Shown piece after piece: positions 1 to 9,700 of a DNA stretch of 64,000 bases. The notes below the pieces were generated by a model. It ran no database searches and had not been told where the DNA came from. It worked only from the letters and a program-made list of their open reading frames with translations. Where the stretch lies: positions 78,720 to 142,719 of the forward strand of contig NZ_BAAAUT010000014.1 in NCBI RefSeq assembly GCF_039534085.1, read 5' to 3'. How positions within the stretch are numbered: the stretch's first letter is position 1; each line of letters opens with the position of its first letter. This DNA comes from Planomonospora_B alba (lineage in GTDB: Bacteria; Actinomycetota; Actinomycetes; Streptosporangiales; Streptosporangiaceae). Both the position numbers and the translations under genes were made by a program.

Positions 1-2
1 AC

Positions 3-8
3 TACGAT
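3..8 (+). promoter_or_regulatory. -10-like hexamer of gylR, leaderless spacing
   Basis: TACGAT lies 7 nt upstream of the GTG at 16, so transcription would begin at or next to the start codon. The -35 region is outside the window. No Shine-Dalgarno sequence is visible before this GTG. Confidence 0.4.
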
Positions 9-15
9 CGGCTCC

Positions 16-783
16 GTGCCAGGACCAGTGCAGTCCATCGAGCGGGCGGCCGCGATCCTGCGCCTCCTCGCGCGCAGCTCCGGCCGGCTCGGCGTCGGGG
101 AGATCGCCACCTCGCTCGGCCTGGCCCGGGGCACCGCCCACGGACTGCTCCGCACCCTGCAGCGGGTCGGGTTCGTCGAGCAGGACGCCGCGACGGCCAA
201 GTACCAGCTCGGTGCCGCCCTGCTCCACCTGGGCACCAGCTACCTCGACGTGAACGAGCTGCGCTCCCGGGCGATCAACTGGGCCGACGCGCTGGCGGCC
301 AGGAGCGGCGAGGCCGTGCGCATCGGCACCCTCCTCGACGGCCGGGTCCTCGTCGTCCACCACGTCTTCCGCCCCGACGACACGCTGCAGACGCTGGACG
401 TCGGCGCGCTGCTCCCGCTGCACGCCACCGCGCTGGGCAAGGTGCTGCTGGCCTACGAGGCGGGCGCCGCCGCGGCGCTGGGCGAGGACCCGCTGGAGGC
501 CTTCACCCGCAAGACGATCACCTCCCCGAAGACGCTGGCCCGCGCGCTCACCCGGGTCCGCGAGGTCGGCTGGGCCGCCGAGTCCGAGGAGACGACGATC
601 GGCGAGGCCGGCATCGCCGCGCCCATCCGCGGCCACGGCGGCCTGGTCGTCGGCGCCATCGGCGTCTCCGGCGCCGTCGAGCGGATCTGCGACGGCGCGG
701 GCCGGCCGGACACCGCCCTGGTGGCGTTCGTGCGCGACGCCGCGCGGGCCGTCTCCCGCGACCTCGGCGCCTCCCGCTGGTGA
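16..783 (+). CDS. gylR: IclR-family regulator, GylR-like glycerol operon repressor
   Basis: IclR-family regulator of 255 residues. A winged helix fills about residues 5-70 (recognition region GTAHGLLRTLQ) and the IclR effector domain about 75-250. The stretches SYLDV and VHHVFRPDD recall GylR of Streptomyces (from memory), and glycerol kinase follows on the same strand, so a repressor of glycerol use that senses a glycerol metabolite is the best reading. The GTG start at 16 follows a -10-like TACGAT by 7 nt, suggesting a leaderless mRNA. The frame is open to the window edge, so an earlier start cannot be excluded. Family certain; the exact ligand is inferred. Confidence 0.85.
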   Translation: MPGPVQSIERAAAILRLLARSSGRLGVGEIATSLGLARGTAHGLLRTLQRVGFVEQDAATAKYQLGAALLHLGTSYLDVNELRSRAINWADALAARSGEAVRIGTLLDGRVLVVHHVFRPDDTLQTLDVGALLPLHATALGKVLLAYEAGAAAALGEDPLEAFTRKTITSPKTLARALTRVREVGWAAESEETTIGEAGIAAPIRGHGGLVVGAIGVSGAVERICDGAGRPDTALVAFVRDAARAVSRDLGASRW

Positions 784-978
784 CCCGGCGCCCGCCCCGG
801 CCCCGCCCGTAGGCGGCCCCGCCCGCTCCCGGCGGGCCCACCGGCCCCCGGACCGGCCCCCGGACCGGCCCCCGCCCCCCGGCGGCCCGGTCCCCGCACC
901 GGCGGTCCCGACCGGCCCCGGCGGCCCCGCACCCCCAGGTGACCCCCGCTCCCCCACACCCCCCAGGCAGAGGACACC

Positions 979-2493
979 ATGGTCACGCGTTATGTGATGT
1001 CCATCGATCAAGGCACGACCTCGACCCGGTGCATTCTCTTCGACCAGCGGGGACGGCTGGTCTCGGTGACCCAGCGCGAGCACCGCCAGCACTTCCCCCG
1101 CCCCGGCTGGGTCGAGCACGACGCCGTGCAGATCTGGCGGAACCTGGAGCGCATCGCGCCGCAGGCGCTCGTCCAGGCCGGCATCGGCCCGGAGCAGGTG
1201 GTCGCGATCGGCATCGCCAACCAGCGGGAGACCACGCTGCTGTGGGACCGGCGGACCGGTGTCCCGCTCGGCCGGGCCATCGTCTGGCAGGACACCCGGA
1301 CCGACGCCCTGGTGGAGGAGTTCGCCGCCCGGCCCGACGCGCCGGGCGTGCAGGAACGCTGCGGCCTGCCGCTGGCCGCCTACTTCTCCGCGCCGCGCAT
1401 CCGCTGGCTGCTCGACCACACGCCCGGGCTGCGCGAGCGCGCCGAACGGGGCGAGGTGCTGTTCGGGACGATGGAGAGCTGGCTCATCTGGAACCTCACC
1501 GGCGGGCCCGAGGGCGGCCTGCACGTCACCGACGTCACCAACGCCGGCCGTACGCTCCTGATGGACCTGGCCTCCCTGCGCTGGGATCCGTGGCTGCTCG
1601 ACTTCTTCGGCGTGCCGCGGGCGATGCTGCCGGAGATCCGGCCCTCCGCCGAGCCGTACGGCACGGCCACCCGCGTGCTGCCCGGCGTGCGCATCACCGC
1701 CGCCCTCGGTGACCAGCAGGCGGCGCTGTTCGGCCAGACCTGCTTCTCCCCGGGCGAGGCCAAGTGCACCTACGGCACCGGCGGCTTCCTGCTGCTCAAC
1801 ACCGGGGCCGAACCGGTCCGCTCCGAGCACGGGCTGCTCACCACCGTCGGCTACCAGGTCGGGCGGGAGCGCGCGGTGTACGCGCTCGAGGGGCCGATCG
1901 CCGTCACCGGCGCCCTGGTGCAGTGGTTCCGCGACGGGCTGGGGCTGATCAACAGCGCCCCGGAGATCGAGACCCTCGCCCGGACCGTGGAGGACAACGG
2001 GGGCTGCTACATCGTGCCCGCGTTCGCCGGGCTGTTCGCCCCGCACTGGCGGAGCGAGGCCCGCGGCGTCATCGTCGGCCTGACCTCCTACATCACCAAG
2101 GGCCACCTCGCCCGCGCGGTCCTGGAGGCCACCGCGTGGCAGACCCGGGAGGTCGTCGACGCGATGAACGCCGACTCCGGGCTCGACCTGAAGACCCTCA
2201 AGGTCGACGGGGGCATGACCGCCGACAACCTGCTCATGCAGTTCATCGCCGACGTGCTGAACGCGCCGGTGGTGCGGCCCATGGTCGCCGAGACCGTCTC
2301 CCTGGGCGCCGCCTACGCGGCCGGGCTGGCGGTCGGCTACTGGCCGGATCTGGAGGGACTGCGCCGCAACTGGCACCGGGCCGCCCAGTGGCTGCCCGCC
2401 ATGGAGCCCGGGCGCCGCGCCGCCGAGTACGACAACTGGCGGCGGGCGGTCGAGCGGGCGGTCGGCTGGGTCAGGCCGCGGGACCCCGCGTAG
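979..2493 (+). CDS. glpK: Glycerol kinase
   Basis: FGGY-family carbohydrate kinase of 504 residues, the usual length for glycerol kinase. It phosphorylates glycerol with ATP to glycerol 3-phosphate in the cytoplasm. The N-terminal DQGTTSTR phosphate loop, the ANQRETT segment carrying the glycerol-binding Arg, YFSAPRIRWLLD, the GDQQAALFGQ segment with the catalytic Asp, and GGMTADNLLMQF near the C-terminus are all visible. The ATG follows AGAGGACACC. The gene lies 195 nt after gylR. No glycerol facilitator (glpF) lies between them and no glpD follows, so the locus is shorter than the Streptomyces gylCAB operon. Confidence 0.96.
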   Translation: MVTRYVMSIDQGTTSTRCILFDQRGRLVSVTQREHRQHFPRPGWVEHDAVQIWRNLERIAPQALVQAGIGPEQVVAIGIANQRETTLLWDRRTGVPLGRAIVWQDTRTDALVEEFAARPDAPGVQERCGLPLAAYFSAPRIRWLLDHTPGLRERAERGEVLFGTMESWLIWNLTGGPEGGLHVTDVTNAGRTLLMDLASLRWDPWLLDFFGVPRAMLPEIRPSAEPYGTATRVLPGVRITAALGDQQAALFGQTCFSPGEAKCTYGTGGFLLLNTGAEPVRSEHGLLTTVGYQVGRERAVYALEGPIAVTGALVQWFRDGLGLINSAPEIETLARTVEDNGGCYIVPAFAGLFAPHWRSEARGVIVGLTSYITKGHLARAVLEATAWQTREVVDAMNADSGLDLKTLKVDGGMTADNLLMQFIADVLNAPVVRPMVAETVSLGAAYAAGLAVGYWPDLEGLRRNWHRAAQWLPAMEPGRRAAEYDNWRRAVERAVGWVRPRDPA

Positions 2494-2519
2494 GGCCCGC
2501 GCGGGGATCCCGCGGGGCC
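2494..2519. terminator. Imperfect GC-rich hairpin between convergent genes
   Basis: An inner stem GCGGG-gat-CCCGC and an outer GGCCC/GGGCC pair start just after the glpK stop and lie before the end of the convergent secreted-protein gene. No U-tract. Probably a bidirectional terminator of the actinomycete type. Confidence 0.45.
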
Positions 2520-2550
2520 GCCTACGGTCACCGGCCGGACCCGGGTCCCG

Positions 2551-3909
2551 TCAGGCCACGGTGAGGTAGACCTGGCCGAAGACCTCGGCGATCCTCTTCA
2601 GGTCGGCGGCAGCGTCCGTCCCGGGCGCGGCCGGGTCGTAGACGGCGGCCATCCGGCGCTGGAGCGGGCTGAGCTTCTTCAGCGCGTCCCAGGCCGTCAG
2701 GTGCTTGACGCCGCCCTGGGCGTCCTGCAGGCGCGTCCAGAGGTTGACCTGCTGGGCGCCGCCGTCCCGGAGCGGGGCGGCGACCCGCTCGGCGACCTCC
2801 TCGGCGGCGACCTCGCCGACGAGCCCGGTCTCCTCGGCGGCGATCTGAGCCAGCACGTCCCAGGCGCGGGCGCGCAGCTGGATCGACTGGTTGCGCTGCG
2901 CGGTGCCCGCGTCGATCCGCCAGGCGGTGTAGCCGCCGCGCAGCAGGCCGCCGTCCAGGGTGAGCTGGTCGACGGCGCCGGTGCTCAGGTAGGACTCGAT
3001 CCGCTCGGGGGCCAGCAGCGGGTACCGCCGGGCCATCTCCGTCTTGCACTCCTCGACGGCGCCGCAGGCGAACTCCGGCACGACCGTGTGCACGCCGAGC
3101 TGCTTGCCGGGGGCGGCCTGGCGCAGCGCGGCGGAGGCCGCGGCCACAAAGGCCGTGATCTCCTCGTGCGTGGTGAACGTCGTGTCGTAGCCGAGCTGGG
3201 TGGAGAAGCGGATCCCGGCCACCTCCGGCCGCGCGGCCAGCGCGCCGATCCGCTTGACCGCGGCGGCGAAGGCCTCCTCGCCCGCCTTCCAGTCGTCGGC
3301 CAGCTCGGTGTCGAGCCAGACGCGCAGGCCGGTGCCCTTCGCCGTGGTGACGGCCCGGCCCGCGGGGGTCTGCGCGGCCGCCGCGACCTCCTCCGCCGTG
3401 GCCGGCCGCGCCGTACCGCTCCGCGCCGCGGTGGTCTGCGCCGCCACCGTCGTGCGGGCTCCGGTGCCGGTCTCGGAGCCGTTGTCCGTGCCGTCCCCGC
3501 CCTGGTCGTGCCCGTCGACCGCGCACCGGTCGCCGCCCGTCTCGCACTCGGGCGCGCCGCCGTCCTCGGCGTCCTCCGGCAGCGGGGAGTTCTCGTCGCC
3601 CTCGGCGCCGCCGTCCGGCGGCGTCGGGCAGGAGCTGCCGGGCGCCGAGCAGTCGATGAACTGCCCGGGGTACGGCGTCGCCTCCTTGAGGTTGGCGTTG
3701 TCGTTCGCCCCCCAGAACAGGGCGACGCCCAGCGCCTCGTCCGGGGTGGCCAGCCAGTGGCACTGGACGTACGCCGGGGCGTCCGCCGTCAGCAGGTCAC
3801 GGCAGCTGCGCGGATCGTCCTGGGCGTAGGCGGCCGCCGCGGGAGCCACGGCACCGAGCAGAGCGAGCATCGAACCGGCGGCGACGGTCCGCCGCAACCT
3901 GAGTCGCAT
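2551..3909 (-). CDS. Secreted protein of unknown function
   Basis: Not recognised. The 452-residue protein starts with a typical signal peptide: an RLRLRR n-region, a hydrophobic core, and an Ala-rich cleavage region ending AAAAYA before QDDPRS. About 100 residues of Cys-containing domain follow, then an acidic, Gly/Asp-rich linker (about 95-150), then a C-terminal region of about 270 residues with alternating helix and strand segments (GIRFSTQLGYD, LGVHTVV, QLTLDGG, QVNLWTRL) that could be a TIM-barrel-like fold. The ATG at 3909 is chosen over upstream codons because GGGAG precedes it and the signal peptide begins there. Exported and probably extracellular. No catalytic motif could be named. 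Confidence 0.7.
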   Translation of the reverse strand: MRLRLRRTVAAGSMLALLGAVAPAAAAYAQDDPRSCRDLLTADAPAYVQCHWLATPDEALGVALFWGANDNANLKEATPYPGQFIDCSAPGSSCPTPPDGGAEGDENSPLPEDAEDGGAPECETGGDRCAVDGHDQGGDGTDNGSETGTGARTTVAAQTTAARSGTARPATAEEVAAAAQTPAGRAVTTAKGTGLRVWLDTELADDWKAGEEAFAAAVKRIGALAARPEVAGIRFSTQLGYDTTFTTHEEITAFVAAASAALRQAAPGKQLGVHTVVPEFACGAVEECKTEMARRYPLLAPERIESYLSTGAVDQLTLDGGLLRGGYTAWRIDAGTAQRNQSIQLRARAWDVLAQIAAEETGLVGEVAAEEVAERVAAPLRDGGAQQVNLWTRLQDAQGGVKHLTAWDALKKLSPLQRRMAAVYDPAAPGTDAAADLKRIAEVFGQVYLTVA

Positions 3910-4046
3910 GTCGTGAAACTCCCTGATCTGTCCGGCGAGAAGATCTCCCCGCACCTTACCGAGATCACCCCTCCCCGAACAGCTTCCGGACAGGTTCCGT
4001 CAGGAAAGGCCGGGGACCGGACCCGGCGGCCCCGCTCCGGACCCGC

Positions 4047-5264
4047 TCACGCGCCCAGGATGTCGCAGGCCCGCGCGACCCCGTCCTCGGACCGCAGCCG
4101 CTCCCCCAGCCGGGCCGCCGCCCCGCGCATCCCCGCGTCCCGCAGCGCGGCGGCCGCCCGGCCGGCCAGCGCACCCGCGGTGAGCCGCCGCGCCGGCGGC
4201 GGCGCCGGCCCGGCCCCCAGCAGCGCCACCCGGGCACCCCAGAACGGCTGGTCGGAGAAGAACGGGCAGACCACCGACGGCACCCCCGCCCGCAGTCCCG
4301 CCGCGGTCGTCCCGGCGCCCCCGTGGTGCACCACCGCCGCCGTCCGGGGGAACAGCCACCCGTGGTCCGCCTCGCCGATCACGAGCATGTCGTCCGCCCC
4401 GCCGTACGGCAGGCCCTGGAGCACCCCCCGCGCCCCGGCCGCCCGCAGCGCCGCCACCACCGTCCCCGCCGTCGCGGCCGGGTCGGCGGGGGCCATGCTG
4501 CCGAAGCCCACGTAGACCGGGGGCGGCCCCGCCGCCAGGAACGCCTCCAGCTCCGGCGGCGGGCTCCAGGCCCGCTCGGCGAACCAGTAGCCGGTCAGGT
4601 GGACGTGGGCGGGCCAGTCGGCCGGGCGTCCGACGACCGCCCGGCTCACCCCGCACAGCACCGGCACCCGCTCGGCCCGCGCCCGCCGGAACGGGTCGCC
4701 CCGCATCGGCCCGAGCCCGAGGACCCGCCCGCGCAACCGGTCCACCATCCGGCCCAGCAGCACCCGGCTCAGCCCCTCCACCAGCGCGTAACTGGCCCGG
4801 TTGCCCCACGGGCCCAGCGTGCGCAGCGGGACCAGCGGGTTGGGGAAGTCCCGGGTCGGTTCGCCCGGCTGGAAGTGCAGCAGCGCGTACGGCATGCCGT
4901 ACCGCTCCGACAGGTGCCGCCCGAACCAGCCCAGCGCCGGGGCCAGGACCAGGTCCGCCCCGGCGCAGGCCGCGTCCACCTCGGCGGCGAGCCGCTCGGC
5001 GAGCGGCTCCACGACCCGGCGGAAGCCCCGGACGAACCCGGCCGGGCCGCTCCGCAGCCACGCCTGCCCCTCCTCGGACTCCACGATCCGTTCCGGGTCC
5101 ACGCTGAGCGGGCTCGTCGGCAGCCCGGCCTCCCCGACCAGGGCGCCGTACCGCTCCGCCGCGACCACCGTCACCCGGTGCCCGCGCGCGGCGAGCCCGG
5201 CCCCGAGCGCCGCGCACGGCTGGGTGTCGCCCCGCGAGCCGAACGCCAGGATCGCGACCTTCAT
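4047..5264 (-). CDS. UDP-glycosyltransferase, GT1/MGT type
   Basis: Glycosyltransferase of 405 residues with GT-B fold. The N-terminal acceptor half begins AILAFGSRGDTQP, typical of the sterol/antibiotic branch (SRGD). The C-terminal nucleotide-sugar half carries the signature VVHHGGAGTTAAGLRAGVPS and PFFSDQPFWG. Such enzymes move a sugar from an NDP-donor to a lipid, polyketide or sterol hydroxyl. It lies 97 nt downstream of the MFS gene of the FAAL-MMPL-MFS operon on the same strand, so a role in glycosylating the lipid made or exported there is plausible. A macrolide-inactivating glycosyltransferase is an alternative, given the Erm gene about 8 kb away. Acceptor unknown. Confidence 0.88.
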   Translation of the reverse strand: MKVAILAFGSRGDTQPCAALGAGLAARGHRVTVVAAERYGALVGEAGLPTSPLSVDPERIVESEEGQAWLRSGPAGFVRGFRRVVEPLAERLAAEVDAACAGADLVLAPALGWFGRHLSERYGMPYALLHFQPGEPTRDFPNPLVPLRTLGPWGNRASYALVEGLSRVLLGRMVDRLRGRVLGLGPMRGDPFRRARAERVPVLCGVSRAVVGRPADWPAHVHLTGYWFAERAWSPPPELEAFLAAGPPPVYVGFGSMAPADPAATAGTVVAALRAAGARGVLQGLPYGGADDMLVIGEADHGWLFPRTAAVVHHGGAGTTAAGLRAGVPSVVCPFFSDQPFWGARVALLGAGPAPPPARRLTAGALAGRAAAALRDAGMRGAAARLGERLRSEDGVARACDILGA

Positions 5265-5361
5265 CCGGGCCTCCGCGCCAGGCGTGGACGGACCGGTCCC
5301 GGCAGGCGGGGACGGGCCGGCGTCGCCGGGCGGAGGCGGACCGGCGTCGGCGGGCGGGGCG

Positions 5362-6747
5362 TCACCGGAGCGTCACCAGGCTGACGACGGCTCCGGCGGA
5401 GACCAGCGCGGCGGCGGTCAGCAGGCCGGCCGAGTAGCCCGCGGTGAAGCTCGCGGAGCCGTTGACGATCACCCCGACGACCGCGATGCCGAACAGGCCC
5501 GACGTCTCCCGCGCGACGCTGAACACGCCGCCCGCGACGCCCGCCCGGTCCTCGGGCACGGCGCCCAGGACGGCGGAGCCGAGCGGCATGGTCAGCGCCG
5601 AGCCGATCCCGATCACGCACACGGCGGGCAGCAGCTCGGCCCAGCCGTCGCCCGGCCGCAGGAACGCCACCGCGACCATGCCGCCCGCCACCAGCACCAG
5701 TCCGAGCGCGACCGTGCGGGCCGCGCCGATCCGCCGCTCGGCGAGCGGGACCAGCGGCGTGACCACGGCGACCAGCAGCGCCAGCGGCACGAAGGCGAGC
5801 CCCGAGGCGGTGGGGCTGAAGCCCAGCACCTCCTGCAGGAACAGCGCGGTGAAGAAGAACACCCCGTTGACGCCGAGTCCCCAGAGCACCTGCGCGATCA
5901 CCCCGCCGGTGAAGGCCCGCGCCCGGAACAGCGCCAGGTCCACCATCGGGTCCCGGCCCAGCCGCTCCACGGCGGCGAAGACCCCGGCCGCGACCGCGCT
6001 CATCGCGAGGGACGCCACGATCACCGGCGAGGTCCAGCCCAGCTCCGCGGCGAAGGTCAGCCCGAACGTGCCCGCCGAGAGCACGACGACCGAGGCGGCG
6101 ACCCCCGGCACGTCCACCCGGGCGGCGCCCTCGTCGCGGGACTCGGGTACGGCGAGCAGCGCGAGCGCGATGCACAGCACGCCGAGGGGCACGTTGAGCA
6201 GGAAGATCCAGCTCCAGTGGGTGTGCTGGGTGAGGTAGCCGCCGACGACCGGGCCGAGCGCGAGCGCCCCCGCCCCCGAGGCCATCCAGACGGCGACGCC
6301 GGCCGAGCGCTCCCGGCCGCCGCCCGCCACCGCGACCACGGCCAGCATGGCGGGCAGGACCAGCGCGGCCCCGCAGCCCTGGACGAGGCGGGCCGCGACG
6401 AGCGCACCGGCCGAGGTGGCCGCTCCGGCGGCGAGCGAGGCCGCGGTGAAGACCGCGAGCCCGGTGACGAGGATCCGGCGGCGGCCGTAGACGTCGGCCA
6501 GCCGGCCTCCGGCGAGCATCAGACCGGAGAAGGTGAGGACGTATCCGGTGACGATCCACTCCAGCGCCGCCAGGGAGGCGTTCAGCTCGGTCCTGAGGGT
6601 GGGCAGGGCGACCGTGACGACCGTGTTGTCCAGGGTCGTCACGAACCCGGCCAGGCCGATAACCAGGAGCAGCAGCCCGCGCCCGGCGCGCCCGGCCGCC
6701 CCGCCGGGACCGGTGCCCTCGGCGGGCCGGGCGGCGAGCCCGCTCAT
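5362..6747 (-). CDS. MFS exporter, DHA2 (14-TMS drug/lipid:H+ antiporter) family
   Basis: Membrane transporter of 461 residues. It opens with GLAGFVTTLDNTVVTVALPTL, the TM1 pattern of the EmrB/QacA-type DHA2 family, followed by LAGGRLADVYGRRR (motif A) and many hydrophobic helices. It probably exports an amphipathic product using the proton gradient. Its ATG overlaps the stop of the MMPL gene (ATGA, 6744-6747), so translation is coupled. That supports a joint job with MMPL and FAAL rather than general drug resistance. The long open frame running on upstream is only read-through of the opposite-phase MMPL gene; the start is fixed by the ATGA overlap. Confidence 0.9.
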   Translation of the reverse strand: MSGLAARPAEGTGPGGAAGRAGRGLLLLVIGLAGFVTTLDNTVVTVALPTLRTELNASLAALEWIVTGYVLTFSGLMLAGGRLADVYGRRRILVTGLAVFTAASLAAGAATSAGALVAARLVQGCGAALVLPAMLAVVAVAGGGRERSAGVAVWMASGAGALALGPVVGGYLTQHTHWSWIFLLNVPLGVLCIALALLAVPESRDEGAARVDVPGVAASVVVLSAGTFGLTFAAELGWTSPVIVASLAMSAVAAGVFAAVERLGRDPMVDLALFRARAFTGGVIAQVLWGLGVNGVFFFTALFLQEVLGFSPTASGLAFVPLALLVAVVTPLVPLAERRIGAARTVALGLVLVAGGMVAVAFLRPGDGWAELLPAVCVIGIGSALTMPLGSAVLGAVPEDRAGVAGGVFSVARETSGLFGIAVVGVIVNGSASFTAGYSAGLLTAAALVSAGAVVSLVTLR

Positions 6748-9700
6748 CCGTCCACCTCGGCCCAGGTCCAGCCCGAGCCGTCCGGGGTGGGGCGCACCAC
6801 CCGCGTCACCCGACGCCCGAGGGGGATCCATCCTCCGGGCCGCTCCCGCATCCATGCCTGCTCCTCCTGCGGCGTCCACCGCCCGCCGGCGGGCCGGGAC
6901 GCGGGCTCGGGCCGCGGTGCCGGTCGGGGCGCAGGTGGCGGTCCGGGTTCCACCTCGTCCGCCGGGTCCGGCCCGGGCCGCGCACGCCCGTTGATCGGCA
7001 CGACCGGTTCGCCGTCCTGCCGCCGCGGCGGCGGCTCCAGCCGGTCGATGAGGTGAGGGCTGAGCACCGGGGTGCTCCGGGCGTGAGGCGCGGGTTCCCT
7101 CCGGGTGGACGGCGCCGGTCCCGGCGGCACGGGAGCCGCAGGCTCCGGCCGCCCCGGCTCCCGCCGCCCCGGCTCCGGCCGCCCCGGCTCCCGTCGTCCC
7201 GGCGGCACCGGATCCGGCGATGCGAAGGGCACCGGCCCGGGCGGCGGCACCGGCTCCGGCGGCACCGGTTCGGGGCGCGGCGGCACGAAGGGCGTGACGG
7301 TCTCCGGCATCGGACGGGCCGGGGAGCGCGCCGGAGGCCGCTGGGCGGAGGCGCCCACGGCCTCCTCGACGGTCAGCAGGGGCTGCGGCGGCGAGGGGAC
7401 CGCTCCCTCCTCCGCCCAGTGCCAGCCGGGACCGTCCGGGTTGGGCTTGACGACCTTCCTGCTGCGCTGCGCCGGTCCCGCGGGAGCGGTCCCGCGCCCG
7501 GCCTGCGCGGCGGCCGGAGAAGGAGCCGCCGCGGAAGGAGCGGCCGCGGCCGGTCCGGCGAGGGGGAGCGGTGGCAGCGGGTAGGGGTTCGACCTGTGCT
7601 GCCGGGGCCGGGACGCCGGCGCACCGGACGGCGTGCCCGGGCCGGCGGGCGGTGTCACCGGGGACGGCGGTGTCACCGGGGGCGGAGCCGGAGGCCCGGC
7701 GGTGTGCGGCGGGGAGGCCGCGCGAGCCCCACCGGTCACCGGGGACGCGGAGGGCGGAGGAGGTGCGGGAGGCGCGGGAGGCGCGGCCGCCGCGGGAGCG
7801 GTGGTCCGCCGGTCCGGCGGCGGGGCGATCGCCCGGCGCCGGGCGGCGAGGGCCCGCTGCCCGGCGCCGGCCGGTTCCGTGGCCGGTCCGGTGAGCGCGG
7901 CCGGTCCGGTGAGCGCGGCCGCGGCGGAACCGGCGACCGCGCCGGCGACGGGACCGGCGGTGGAGCCGGCAGTGAAGCCGGCGGTGGGCCAGTCCTCCCG
8001 CTCCACCGTCACGTACGTGGGAGGCAGCCCGTGCAGACCGCGGCCGCGGCCGTCCTCGCGGAACTCGATCCGCCGGTGCAGGCCGCGCAGGAAGTGCGGC
8101 ATCCACCAGTTGGCGTCCCCCATCAGCCGCATCGTCGCGGGCACCAGCAGCGCCCGCACCAGGGTCGCGTCCACCACGATGGCGACGAACATCCCGACGC
8201 CGAGCATCTTCACCAGCGTGATCCCCGCCGTGGAGAAGGCCCCGATGACCACCAGCAGCAGCAGCGCGGCACTGGTGATCAGCCCGCCGGTCCGCTCCAG
8301 GCCGGCCGCCACGGCCCCGGTGTTGTCCCCGGTCCGCAGCCACTCCGCCCGCACCCGGCTGAGCAGGAACAGCTCGTAGTCCATCGAGAGGCCGAACACC
8401 ACCGCCAGGATCAGCACGGTGATCGTCGCCTCGACGGTCCCGGTCGGGGTGAAGCCGAGGACGCCGGCCAGGTTCCCGTCCTGGAAGGCCCAGACGATCA
8501 CGCCGAAGGACGCGCCCAGCGACATGACGTTCATCAGGATCGCCTTGACCGGCAGCACCACCGACCCGAACGCGGCGAACAGCAGCACGCCCGTCACCAG
8601 GCAGACCACGAGCGCGGTCCACGGCAGGGTCCCCGCCAGGCTGGCCTGGAGGTCGAGCTGGGCGGCCGTGGCCCCGCCGACGACCACGTCCTGGACGTTC
8701 GGTTCGGGCGCCATGGCCCGGATCCGCTCGACCAGCGCGCGGGCCCCGTCCGACATCGGGTCCCCGTCGTGGCGGACCGCCAGCCGTACGGCGCCGCCGG
8801 CCTGGGAGACCCCCGTGACGTCGACCCCGGTGACGTGGTCGAGCTCCGCCAGCCGGTCGGCGAAGACCTTCACGTCCAGCGGGCCGACCTCGGTGACCGG
8901 GATGGGCCCGGAGTTCTCCACCCCGACCGGTCCCGGGCGCCCGCCCACCTCCGAGGGCAGCGCCCCCGGCACCGCGGCGGTCATCGGCCCGACCAGGTCG
9001 CGCTCGACGAGCACGATGACCTCGATGGGCGACAGGGCGTTCCTGGCGAAGTCCCGGTCGATCCGCTCGGCGACCTGGCGGCTCTCGAAGTGCTCGGGCA
9101 GCACCCGGTGGTCCACGCCGCCGAACCGCACGTGCAGGAACGGCGCGGCCAGCGCGGACAGCAGCACGCCGACCCCGACCAGGTAGACGACGGGGCGCCG
9201 CATCACGCTGGAGGCGATCGCGTGCCAGGTCCCGCCGCGCCGCCCGCCGAAGTCCGGCATCACGTCGAGCGCGTCGACCCTGCGCCCGAGCACGGCCAGC
9301 AGCGCGGGCAGCACGACCAGCGCCGCCGCCATCGCGACCAGCACCACCGCGGCCGCGCCCAGCCCGATCGAGCGCAGGAACATCTGCGGGAACAGCAGCA
9401 GCCCGCAGAGCGCGGTGGCCACGGTCAGCCCGGAGAAGGCGACGGTCCGCCCGGCCGTCGCGATGGTCCGCACCACGGCCGCCTCCGCGGGCGCCCCCCG
9501 GCGGATCTCCTCCCGGAAGGCGCCGAGCACGAAGAGCGAGTAGTCGACGGCCAGGCCGAGGCCGAGCATCGTGACGACGTTCAGCGAGAAGACGGAGACG
9601 TCGGTGACCTCGGTGAGCAGCCGCAGCAGCGCGAGCGCGCCGAGCACCGACAGCAGGCCGACGACGAGCGGGAGCCCGGCGGCCACGAGGCTGCCGAAGA

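Noticed and set aside
2701..4515. 604-codon plus-strand frame opposite the secreted protein
   Set aside because: Shadow frame; the minus strand has a signal peptide, a Shine-Dalgarno and normal composition.
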